A DNA stretch of 64,000 bases from Gemmata massiliana (GTDB lineage: Bacteria > Planctomycetota > Planctomycetia > Gemmatales > Gemmataceae). Positions 1-9,000 of this stretch are shown in pieces. The stretch lies in contig NZ_LR593886.1 in NCBI RefSeq assembly GCF_901538265.1, positions 9,197,738 through 9,261,737 of the forward strand. Reading direction: 5' to 3'. Numbering within the stretch: position 1 is the first letter of the stretch; every line of letters starts with the position of its first letter. Below the pieces are notes generated by a model. The model searched no databases, was not told the origin of the DNA, and saw only the letters and a program-made list of their open reading frames with translations. Position numbers and translations under genes: made by a program.

Positions 1-108
1 GTGGATCTGCCAAGCGACGTGTTGGAGAAGGTCTATTCGGGGAACGCGCGGCGCATCTTGAGGTTGGCTGCGTCGCCGGTTGACCGCACCGGCCGGCCCG
101 TACCGTAA
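1..108 (+). CDS. Amidohydrolase-family protein, C-terminal end only (partial)
   Basis: An open frame enters from the left edge and ends at a TAA at 106-108, giving 35 residues. It contains LPSDVLEKVYSGNARRIL, which resembles the closing helix of TIM-barrel amidohydrolases of the amidohydrolase-2 type, where a 'xxVxxKIxxGNAxRLL' segment ends the barrel. The rest of the protein, including any metal ligands, lies outside the window, so the substrate cannot be inferred. The next recognisable element is a decayed metallophosphoesterase beginning eight bases later on the same strand. Confidence 0.5.
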   Translation: MDLPSDVLEKVYSGNARRILRLAASPVDRTGRPVP

Positions 109-115
109 CTACGGG

Positions 116-567
116 GTGAAACTCGCCTGGCTCACTGACATCCACACCTGAACTTCCTTCGGCCCGCAGCGCGGGCAGCGTTCCTTGGCACGCTCGTTGA
201 CACCGACGCGGACGGTTTTGTCATCACGGGCGACACCGGGCCTCGCTCTTCACCTGGACGCGATCGACGACGCGGTCCAACATCCGGTACACTTCGTGCT
301 GGGCAACCACGGTTTCTACCCCCGTGAGTCGTGCTGGCACGAGGGGCAAATCTCGAACGACGACTGGCTGTCGTTCTTCACCTGTAAGGCGGGCGGTGCT
401 GTGTTGGCGGAAGCAATGGTGGGAGCGTCGAACCAGACGATGACGGTGCTGAGTGGTCACACGCACGGGGGTGGGAGGTTCAAATCTTGCCGAATCTTCG
501 GGTGCTAACCGGTGGCGCCAAGTACGGGCGGCCGGACGTGCAGCGGGTGATTACGGTCACCGCGTGA
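116..567 (+). pseudogene. Calcineurin-like metallophosphoesterase, frameshifted remnant
   Basis: No single frame covers this stretch, but the ordered motifs of a metallophosphoesterase are spread over three frames. It begins at a GTG with VKLAWLTDIH (first metal motif DxH) and soon meets an in-frame stop. Another frame gives DTDADGFVITGDT (GD motif). A third gives VHFVLGNHGFYPR, where the family has GNHD, and then VLSGHTHGGG (the GHxH motif). A last shift leads to LTGGAKYGRPDVQRVITVTA and a stop at 567. At least three indels plus the D-to-G change in GNHD argue for a dead gene rather than a sequencing error. The intact family cleaves phosphoesters with two metal ions. Confidence 0.65.
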
Positions 568-689
568 ATGGAACGGAGTTGCGGAAGCGCTCAGTAACAG
601 TGGTCGCCTCGTCTTCCCCCAGGGACTCAACGGGCGCTCTGGTGTTGTGACCGAGGTTTCACAACGCGACTGAGTGCGAGATACGGCAC

Positions 690-2096
690 TCATGTTTTCG
701 ACCGCCACATCTTCACCAGACAAACGGCTTGTGCCGGGTGATCAACCGTCACCTCGCACTCGTCGCTCTGCCCACCACCCACCTTGGTAAAATCCTGTTT
801 CGGGGTCAGCGCCCAAACCTCGTACCGTGTCGCCCCGTTCCACGGCGCCGGGGCGATGGCGAGCCGGACCACTCCACCCATACCGGACGTCCGCGCGAGG
901 AGTACGTTCACTCGTTCTCCGGCGCCGGCGAGCGCGGCGACCCCAGCCAGGGACTTGCCCGGGAGTCGCTTGAGACCGCACAGTTCCTTGAACGCGAGGA
1001 ACGCGCCGAACGCACGGGATGGTACCCCGTGCGGGGAGAACAGTCCCATCCCCGAGGCCTCGGCGGTGAAGTAGTTCGCCACGTTCACCGGAGCGTCTTG
1101 TAAGGCGATGAGTGAGGCGACCGTGAACGCGGCCCCTTCCGCGCTGTTGACCCGCGCGTACCACTTCTCGCGCGCCGAGGCGTCCTTCGCCGTGAGCCCG
1201 GACCAGTCGCCGTCCGGAAGGAAGTTCCATTCGTTCAGGTGGCTCTCGGTGGCCCGGAACCCGGCCCCGTCGAGTAGCGCCCGTACCCCTTTCGCCCGGC
1301 GGACCAGTTCGGACGGGTCGGCGGTGTAGCAGTGCCACGAGAGGAAGTCGAGCGGGGCCTCGTCCTTCTTGCACCGGGCCAGGAGTGCCTTCAGGAACGC
1401 GGTCGGGGCGAGTGCGTCACCTTTGAGGTCGCCGGAGTTCCCCAACCCCGGGCCGCCGATCTTGATCTCCGGGAACTCCTTCCGCAGGGCCACGGCGGCC
1501 GTCGCGTACAGGCGCAGGTACTCGGCATCCGTTCCAGTCCAACAGTTCGGGCGGTTGTCCGGTTCGTTCCAGATCTCCCAGTACTTGATGGGCAACTTGA
1601 GCCCCTTGGCCCAGCCCCGCGTGTAGTGCCGGACGATCCCCGCGCACACCGCGGCCCACTTCCCGAAATCCTTCGGCGGGCGCGCGTGGCGCTTCGCTTT
1701 CTGGTGCTCGATGCTCTCGCCCAAGCGGTACACGATCTCGGCGCCGCAATCGTGGACCGCCTTCACGTACTCGTCGGTTCGCTCGAAGTCGTAGCTCTCG
1801 GGCTTGGCCGGGTCGGCGCCCGGATCGGGGAACACCGCGTGGACGTCCACCACGTCCGGATTGGGCCAGTGGCTGTCGTGCAGTCGGGCCAACGGGAACG
1901 CCGCGTCCTTCCACCGGTCCGAGAGGTCGAGTAGCCCGCCCGCCGCGAGCGGGCCGCCGTTCACCCCGTGGAGCGCGCGGATCGGGTCGCCCGGCGAACG
2001 GCCGTCGAACACGATGTCCGGGCCGTGATCCGGGAGCGCGTACCGGGCCGCGATTAATGCGCCGGGAGCGGAGGCGAGGAACGTGCGTCGGTCCAC
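690..2096 (-). CDS. Secreted GH39-like glycoside hydrolase (beta-xylosidase-like)
   Basis: A 468-residue protein starting at GTG (2094-2096), with GAGG six bases upstream. The N-terminus has RRTFLA followed by a short hydrophobic run, which looks like a Tat signal. The body is a TIM-barrel resembling GH39 xylan beta-xylosidases: the WNEP motif places a candidate acid/base at E178, and HLNEW places a candidate nucleophile at E289. The segment around KYWEIWNEPDN and the later SWHCYT fit the same fold. It probably acts on plant or algal oligosaccharides in the periplasm. The substrate is inferred only from family resemblance; related GH5/GH30-like clan A enzymes cannot be excluded. It stands alone, with topoisomerase IB upstream on the same strand after about 270 bases without a gene. 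Confidence 0.72.
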   Translation of the reverse strand: MDRRTFLASAPGALIAARYALPDHGPDIVFDGRSPGDPIRALHGVNGGPLAAGGLLDLSDRWKDAAFPLARLHDSHWPNPDVVDVHAVFPDPGADPAKPESYDFERTDEYVKAVHDCGAEIVYRLGESIEHQKAKRHARPPKDFGKWAAVCAGIVRHYTRGWAKGLKLPIKYWEIWNEPDNRPNCWTGTDAEYLRLYATAAVALRKEFPEIKIGGPGLGNSGDLKGDALAPTAFLKALLARCKKDEAPLDFLSWHCYTADPSELVRRAKGVRALLDGAGFRATESHLNEWNFLPDGDWSGLTAKDASAREKWYARVNSAEGAAFTVASLIALQDAPVNVANYFTAEASGMGLFSPHGVPSRAFGAFLAFKELCGLKRLPGKSLAGVAALAGAGERVNVLLARTSGMGGVVRLAIAPAPWNGATRYEVWALTPKQDFTKVGGGQSDECEVTVDHPAQAVCLVKMWRSKT

Positions 2097-2368
2097 GGCG
2101 GCCTCACGATGAGGGGAGAGGGAACGTCAATGTACGGACTGGTTCCAGAAAACCTGGCGCAAAACGAGGGCGCGGTGATCGTGGCAGGAATTAGCTGCCG
2201 ACCCCATGATCGTGGGTTTTAGGTGACTCGGGGCACGCGAGGAATGGCAGGGAAGCGAAGAGCAGGGACGGAGGAGTAACAACGCTTTGAAAAGCAGGTG
2301 GTGCGAAGGGGATAGCTGAGCAGCACGCGCTTCAAACTTCGACCGCGCCGATGGCTCGGGTTGGGCAC

Positions 2369-3412
2369 TCAGCCGCCGAGGAGCCGGATCACGCGCGATT
2401 CGTCGGCCGAGAGGTGCCCGCGGGCACGCGTCGTGGGGAAACCGTTCCCGGTGAACGCTTCCAGTACCCGTGGGTGAACGTAGCTCTTGCGGCACACCGC
2501 GGGTGTGTTCCCCAACTCGAGCGCCACCTCCCGTACCACGCTGCACACCGCGCGCTCGGCCTCGGTTTTGGTTTCGGGTTTCGGTAGTGCGGCCAGTTTC
2601 ATCGCGGCCTTCACGGTCCCGGCCCAGGTGCGGAAATCTTTGGCGGTGAACTCCGCGCCCGCAGCCCGGCGGATGTAGGCGTTCACGTCCGCCGAACCGA
2701 TGGGCCGGCTCCCGGACCCGGCGCGGTACTGGAACAGATCCTGACCGGGCAGGTCACGGCACTGCCGGACCAAGCGCGCGAGCTTCGCGTCGGAAACGAT
2801 TCGGTCGTGTCGGACCCCGCTCTTCCCGCGGAACTTGATGCGCACCGCGCCGCGGGTGAACGTGACGTGGCGGTCGAGGAGCGTGCTGAGGCCGAACGAC
2901 TGGTTCGCGCGCACGTACTCGGCGTTCCCGACTCGCAGGTGCGTTCGGTCGAGCAGCTTCACGACCACCGCGAGCACCTTGTCGCGCGAGAGCCCGCGTC
3001 GCCGGAGGTCGTACTCGACGCGCGTGCGGATGCGCGACAGAGCGCGCCCGAACGCGAGCACGCGCTCGTACTTGGTCCCGTCCCGCTTCGCTCGGAACGC
3101 CGGGTGATACCGGTATTGCTTGCGCCCGCGCACGTCGAACCCGACCGCCTGGAGGTGCCCGTTCGCGTCCGGGCAGATGAGCACGTTCACCCACGCGGGC
3201 GGTATCGCGAGTGCCCGAATGCGTGCGAGTGTGGCAATGCACCGTACTACCCGCCCGTCCGTGTCGCGATACCGAAACCCGCTCCCCGCGCGCTCGCGCG
3301 TCAGCGCGGGTTTGGTGTCGGTCCAGAGACGCAGTCGGGCTTTAGCGTGGAACACGAAAGGCGGACTCGTGCTTTTCTTTTGTGTTGATTTACGAGCGGT
3401 TAGATTCGGCAT
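2369..3412 (-). CDS. DNA topoisomerase IB (poxvirus-like, bacterial)
   Basis: A 347-residue protein that matches bacterial type IB topoisomerases over its whole length. These relax supercoils by nicking one strand through a 3'-phosphotyrosine link. The N-terminal domain has GFRYRDTDGR and the core RKQYRYHPAFRAKRDGTKY. The catalytic domain contains LRVGNAEYVRAN, FRGKSGVRHDR, FRTWAGT and the nucleophile region KSYVHP, with the tyrosine near residue 311. I chose the ATG at 3412 rather than the earlier one at 3436 because a GGAGG lies 10 bases upstream of it. The protein is basic at its start (ARKSTQKKS). No linked genes suggest a special role. Confidence 0.9.
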   Translation of the reverse strand: MPNLTARKSTQKKSTSPPFVFHAKARLRLWTDTKPALTRERAGSGFRYRDTDGRVVRCIATLARIRALAIPPAWVNVLICPDANGHLQAVGFDVRGRKQYRYHPAFRAKRDGTKYERVLAFGRALSRIRTRVEYDLRRRGLSRDKVLAVVVKLLDRTHLRVGNAEYVRANQSFGLSTLLDRHVTFTRGAVRIKFRGKSGVRHDRIVSDAKLARLVRQCRDLPGQDLFQYRAGSGSRPIGSADVNAYIRRAAGAEFTAKDFRTWAGTVKAAMKLAALPKPETKTEAERAVCSVVREVALELGNTPAVCRKSYVHPRVLEAFTGNGFPTTRARGHLSADESRVIRLLGG

Positions 3413-3786
3413 CTCGGAACGTCCTCCGGCACGCACTACAGCAACGCGCGTGCCGCCCTACGCACTTGCTCGGACGTATGCTCCCGGAATTACGTTAGTA
3501 CCGCAACTCTGCCCACGGTCGTAAACGACCAAATTACTGCCGAGCGAGTGCGGCGGTAACCGTGGTGAGGGCCATCCGGCGCGATGTCGATTTAGCGACC
3601 GTATTTATGCGTTGTTGCGTACTGACACAGGCAAACCCGCTCAGGAGCGGCGGAACGAATTGCCGATTCTACTTTCTCCCGGGAACCCGGTCCCTTGTGG
3701 TGATCGAGGCGGGTACGGCCACGCCCGAGACTGTGGTTGTGCGTTCGTGGCGATTGCGAGATGCTCGAAATAGTAGATTCTCGCCA
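3413..3786. other. Intergenic region without a supported gene
   Basis: The 374 bases between the topoisomerase start and the end of the ABC transporter contain one short forward open frame (3562-3807), but it runs into the transporter's 3' end, has no ribosome binding site and resembles nothing. The region probably holds the topoisomerase promoter. Confidence 0.5.
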
Positions 3787-5646
3787 CTAACTCGCGGGAA
3801 CCGGTGAGCAGAATTCCGTTTGACCCGTTTGGGCCGCCCGGACAAGTTCGGCGAATAGTCCGTCTCGGTTGATGAGTTCGTTGTACGGGCCGCTCTCCAC
3901 GAGCCGTCCGTCGTCGAACACGAAGATCCGGTCCGCGTCCACGAACGTGCTGAGCCGGTGCGCGACCATGATCACCGTCCGGTCCCGCGTGGCCGTTCCG
4001 ATCGCCTGTTGAACGCGGCGCTCGCTGATCGTGTCGAGCGCGCTCGTGGCCTCGTCGAGGACCAGGATCGGCGGGTTCTGGAGGAACACCCGAGCGAGCG
4101 CGATCCGCTGGCGCTGGCCCCCGGACAGGTTCGCCCCGCGCTCCGCGACCACCGTTTTGTACCCGTCCGGCATGGCCAGAATCTCGTCGTGAATGTGCGC
4201 CATCTTGGCCGCCCGCACGACGTCTTCCGGGAGGTACCGCGGCGACCCGTAAGTGATGTTCTCCTCGATCGTCCCGCTGAAGATGAACGGGTTCTGACCC
4301 ACGTACCCGATCAAGTGGCTGATCGTTTCGCGCGACACCTCTTCGAGCGGCACGCCCATCAGCCACGCCCGCCCGGCGCGCGGGTGGAGGAGCCGCATCA
4401 GCACCTTCAGCCAGGTCGATTTCCCGCACCCCGACTTGCCCGCGACTCCGATCGTTTCGCCCGGGTGGATCGTCAAGTCGATGCCGCGTAGCGCCGGCGC
4501 GGGGCGCCCGTCCGGGAGGGCGTACTCCAATCGCAACCCTTCCACTCGAACCACCGCGACGGTATCGTCCAGTCGCGGTTCCGTGTGGGTCGGAGTTTTG
4601 AATGACGGGTCTACCGGTAGTGACAGCAGTTCCTGAAGGTCCAGCACGCGCAAGCTCGCCTCGTGCCCCTCGTCGAGCACGCGGTGGATCTCGTTCAGGG
4701 GAGCCATCGCGCTCAAATAGAGCATGGAGAACGTCAGGATATCACCGAAACTGATCCGTCCCGAGATCGCGAGATAGGCCGCGAGCGCCAACACACCGAC
4801 GTGGAACAGCCCCTCGACGATCGCTTTCCCGGCCCCGAAGAACGACATCGCGACGTGGTGCTTGAGTTCCTTCGAGCGCTTTTGTTCGGCCGCTTTCGAC
4901 ACGCGGCGCAGTTCGTGGGCGTGGGCATTCGCCACCCGCACGTAGTCCAGCCCCCCGAGTAACTCAACGAGTGTCCCGTCCATCTCCTCGTTCACCCGCA
5001 GCAGTTTGAGCCGGACGCGCTTCTGAGACACGAGCTGCCAGACCGTCAGCGCGAGCGAAACGGGGATGACGCCGAGCATCGCCAATCCGAGCCACGGCTG
5101 TTTCCAGATAGCCGTGGTAATCGCGAACGCTCCGATCACAACGGCCGGGAAGAAGTCCAGAAACGAGAGCCGCAACAGGCGCATGAAGCCGCCGACCGAG
5201 CGAAAGATCTTCCCGTGCAGCGCCCCGATTTTCTCGTGGGTCAAGTCGGACAGGTCCGCTTGCATCAGATGAGAAATGACCCTTACGGTCGTGTGGCGCT
5301 CGATGCGGGTGCAGGTGTTCTCGACCAAGAACCGCCGGAGCACCTGGAGGAGTTCGCGGACCAGCACGAGCAGACCGATCCCGCATAGGAGGTACGTAAC
5401 AGTTTCGAGCACCGCGGACCTGGGTTCGCCGGACTGGAGACCGGTCGCGACCCGGTCGACGAGGCGGCCCGAAAGGAGTGGTAGAGCGGTGGCGGTTCCC
5501 CCTCCGACCGCCATGATCCCGACGGCGGCGAGGAGCGAATAGCGGTGTGATCGGGAGAGCATCCGCCACGTTTTACGTGCGGTGTCGACTAACTCACGGA
5601 GTTCGGCGCCGAACCGGGCAAAGCCGGGATTCGGTTTTACGGGCAT
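3787..5646 (-). CDS. ABC transporter, fused permease and ATP-binding domains (exporter type)
   Basis: A half-transporter of the MsbA/lipid-and-drug exporter type, about 619 residues from the ATG at 5646. The N-terminal half carries the six expected membrane segments (for example MLSRSHRYSLLAAVGIMAV and AWAxx-like hydrophobic runs). The C-terminal half is a complete ATPase domain: Walker A GKSGCGKST near residue 405, the Q-loop region YVGQNPFIFSG, signature LSGGQRQR near 507, Walker B ILVLDEATSALD and the switch histidine in MVAHRLS. The ATG at 5646 has GGAG about seven bases upstream. A GTG at 5772 would add 42 residues that do not look like transporter sequence. It would act as a homodimer; the substrate is unknown. 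A possible small frame ends at the alternative start with a GTGA overlap. Confidence 0.9.
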   Translation of the reverse strand: MPVKPNPGFARFGAELRELVDTARKTWRMLSRSHRYSLLAAVGIMAVGGGTATALPLLSGRLVDRVATGLQSGEPRSAVLETVTYLLCGIGLLVLVRELLQVLRRFLVENTCTRIERHTTVRVISHLMQADLSDLTHEKIGALHGKIFRSVGGFMRLLRLSFLDFFPAVVIGAFAITTAIWKQPWLGLAMLGVIPVSLALTVWQLVSQKRVRLKLLRVNEEMDGTLVELLGGLDYVRVANAHAHELRRVSKAAEQKRSKELKHHVAMSFFGAGKAIVEGLFHVGVLALAAYLAISGRISFGDILTFSMLYLSAMAPLNEIHRVLDEGHEASLRVLDLQELLSLPVDPSFKTPTHTEPRLDDTVAVVRVEGLRLEYALPDGRPAPALRGIDLTIHPGETIGVAGKSGCGKSTWLKVLMRLLHPRAGRAWLMGVPLEEVSRETISHLIGYVGQNPFIFSGTIEENITYGSPRYLPEDVVRAAKMAHIHDEILAMPDGYKTVVAERGANLSGGQRQRIALARVFLQNPPILVLDEATSALDTISERRVQQAIGTATRDRTVIMVAHRLSTFVDADRIFVFDDGRLVESGPYNELINRDGLFAELVRAAQTGQTEFCSPVPAS

Positions 5647-5768
5647 GAGACGCTCCGGTCCAAGCTCGAAGGCGCCGCGAACGGGCGCGCCAAAAATCAC
5701 CGCCCCATACGGAACGGTGATGCACGAATGCGTTCGGGAGAGGACCGCGTGGAACGATCGAGATCCGT

Positions 5769-5987
5769 TCACCGGTGGCCGGGTTTAAGCCGCCGCTGAA
5801 CGTGGCTCACCAAGAGCGGCGACGATTTCAACATGCTGATGAGCCTCTGCTCGACCATCTGGGACGGGCTTAGAGCAGCCCGGTCGTCGGCTACCAGTGT
5901 TTCTTCTTCGGAGCGAGTGATCGGGGCATCGGAACCAATCGGTCGGCGGTCCAGATTCGGTCGGATGTTACTCACGGCGTCCCTCAT
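5769..5987 (-). CDS. Possible small protein of unknown function
   Basis: A 72-codon frame from ATG 5987 to the TGA at 5769-5771, directly upstream of the ABC transporter and overlapping the alternative GTG start of that gene by GTGA. The sequence is charged (TRSEEETLVADDRAAL) with a basic end (VQRRLKPGHR), and I recognise no domain. There is no convincing ribosome binding site. The only arguments for it are its position and the four-base overlap; it may be a chance frame. Confidence 0.25.
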   Translation of the reverse strand: MRDAVSNIRPNLDRRPIGSDAPITRSEEETLVADDRAALSPSQMVEQRLISMLKSSPLLVSHVQRRLKPGHR

Positions 5988-6070
5988 GTGTTGACCGGAG
6001 AGGTCACACAACTAGCAGCAGACCGCGCGCCGTTCGATTCTCGAAACCGGTACTTATTCGTCGCCATTAC

Positions 6071-9000
6071 CTAAACCGTGTCCGAAGCCAGCTTTCGATC
6101 ACTCAAAACAATTCGCACGGAATGTTCAATTTCGTCGTCGCGCAGTGGGACCGCACGATCGGGCACTTGGGTGCCGTCGAGCCACACCTCGGTGTCACCG
6201 CGTTCCAGCCCGCGCGGGTTCTCGATCCGGCAGCGATAGAGTGTTGATCCGTGGCGGTACTCGACCTCGAACTCGCTCCAGGATGCGGGCACGCGCGGGT
6301 CGAACGTGAGCCGGTCGCCGCGCTTTGTGAACCCGAGCAGCGTCTCCAGTGCGGCCCGGTACAGCCACGCCGCCGAGCCGGTGTACCACGTCCACCCGCC
6401 CCGCCCGACGTGGGGCGATACACCGTACACGTCCGCCGCGACGACGTAGGGTTCGACCTTGTAGCGCGCGACGCCGTCCGGTGTTTCGGAGTGCGCGAGC
6501 GGGGCGAGCATCTTCCACAAGGCGAGCGCGTCCGATCCGCGGCCCAAACCCGCGAGTGCCTGCACCAGCCAGATCGCGGCGTGCGTGTACTGCCCACCGT
6601 TCTCGCGGATGCCGGGAACGTACCCCTTGATGTAACCGGGGTGGAGCTTCCCGCTATCGAACGGCGGCTCGAACAACTTGATAAGTCCCGCCGCGCGATC
6701 CACGAGGTGCTCCACCGCCGCGCCCACGGCCCGTTGCGCGCGGTCCGGGTCGCCGGCCCCGGAGAGCACCGCCCACGTTTGCGGGAGTGAATCGATCCGG
6801 CACTCGTCGTTGGTGCGCGATCCGAGCGGCGTGCCGTCGTCGAACCACGCCCGCAGGTACCACTCGCCGTCCCAGGCATGGGCTTCGAGCGCCTCGTGCA
6901 GTTGATCGGCCTCGGCCCGGAGCCTCTGGGCCGTTTCGTGCACCCCGCGCGATTCCGAGAGGGCGGCGAATTCGGTGCGGACGAGGATCTGGAACCACGC
7001 GACCCACACGCTCTCGCCCGTTCCGCCCGCGCCGACCAGGTTCATCCCGTCGTTCCAGTCCCCGCACCCCATCAGCGGTAACCCGTGCGGCCCGAGTTTC
7101 CACCCGTGCTCCAAGGAGCGCAGGCAGTGCTCATAAAGGGTGGCGGTGCGATCCGATACTTCGGGCTGAAAGTACTCCTCTTGCTCCTCGGGTTTCAGTG
7201 CCGGTCCCCGGAGGAACGGAATCTCCTCGTCCAGGATCTTCGCGTCCCCGGTCGCGCTGGTGTAGCGCGTGACCGCGTACACGAGCCACAGGAAGTCGTC
7301 CGAGAACCGCGTGCGCACGCCCCGACCCGAGGGCGGGTGCCACCAGTGCTGAACGTCGCCCTCGGGAAACTGGCGCGCGGCCGCGCGTAAAATGTGTGTG
7401 CGCGCTTCGCCCGGTTCCGAATACAGGAGCGCCATGACGTCCTGTAACTGGTCGCGGAACCCGTATGCACCACCGGACTGGTAGAACGCCGAGCGCCCCC
7501 ACAACCGACACGCCAACACCTGGTACGGAAGCCAGTGGTTCACGAGCACATCGAGCGCGGGTTCCGGAGTTCGCACGCGAACGACCGCGAGCCGCCGGTC
7601 CCACGCGGCGACTGCTTCGCGGAGCGCATCGTTCGCAGTTTGCGGTTCGCGGTACCGGGTCACCAGTTGTGCCGCGGTACCGGCGTCGGGAGCTTGACCG
7701 AGCACGAACACCACGTCCGCCGTGCCACCGGGAGCGACATCGAACCGACCCATGAGTGCGGCACACGGGTCAAGCGCCGCTCCCGTTATGTCACTCAACC
7801 CCACTCGCCGCAGCGCCGCGGGATTCGCGGGAGACCGATTGCGTCCTAGGAACTCGGTGCGATCCCCGCTCACCGTCCGTGGGCGCAAACTCACGTCCGC
7901 GAACGCCACCGCGGTTCCGAAGTCGTCGTTAAACGTGCAGCGCGCGAAGAGAGCCCCCGAGGTCGGGTCGATCTCGGTGATGATGAGCGGGGCCGTCTGC
8001 GTGCGGGTCGTTCCCAACACCCATTCGGCAAAAAACGCGGCCGATAGGCGCCGGGAGCGGGAGCCGGGGTTCGTTACGCGGAGCCGCAACAACTTCACGG
8101 GATCGGTGACCGGGACAAAGACCGTTAGCTCGGTTGAGAGTCCGTTACGGTCGGCGACGAAGGTCGTGTAACCGGGACCGTGTCGCGTTTCTGTCGGCCC
8201 CCCGGCCGGGCGCGGGGTCGGGGTCCAGAAGTGCCCGGTTTCTTCGTCCCGTAGGTACACCACTTCGGCCGGAGGATCGCTCACCGGGTCGTTGCTCCAG
8301 GGCGTTAATCGGTTCGCCTGACTGTTACCGGCCCACGTGTACCCCGCGCCCGAATCGGTGGCGAGACAGCCCACCTGCGGGTTGGCCATGACGTTCGCCC
8401 ACGGCGCCGGTGGCGTCCCGCTGATTACGTACTCGCGCCCGTCCGGAGTGAACCCGCCGGTGCCATTGAAGAACGCCAATTGCTCGACCTTCGGGCGGTC
8501 CGGGACGTCGGGTTCGCCCGGGCGCGTCGCCACCAGATCGGGCGGGAGCCGGTTCCCGCGCGCGACCACGTCGATCTGGTCCGCAAGGGTTCCGCGATCA
8601 CCGTACAGCACCACGCGCGCGACCGCGAGTACGAGCGTGCGATCCTCGCTCCCGGGTTGCACCTTCCGGACGAACACCCCGCCCGGCTTGTCGATCACGT
8701 CGCGGCTGTCGCTGGCCCGCGCAAGCGCGGACAGGTCCTGATAGAGTTCTTCGCGGTAACTCGCGGGCCGGTCCGCGAGTAACACGAGATCGACCGCGAA
8801 CCCGCGCCCGCGCCAGAAGGCGTGCGCCTTGAGGGCCTGGCGCGCGAGGGGGATCCCGTCCCCGTCCGATACGCACACCGCTACAATGGGGAGGTCGCCC
8901 GAGATGCCGGACCGCCACAACCCGGGCTGCCCCAATCGGTTCTCGCGCAGGGGAGCGAGCGCACGGAGCGCGGGCGGCGGGAACAAAATGTGACCCGCGA

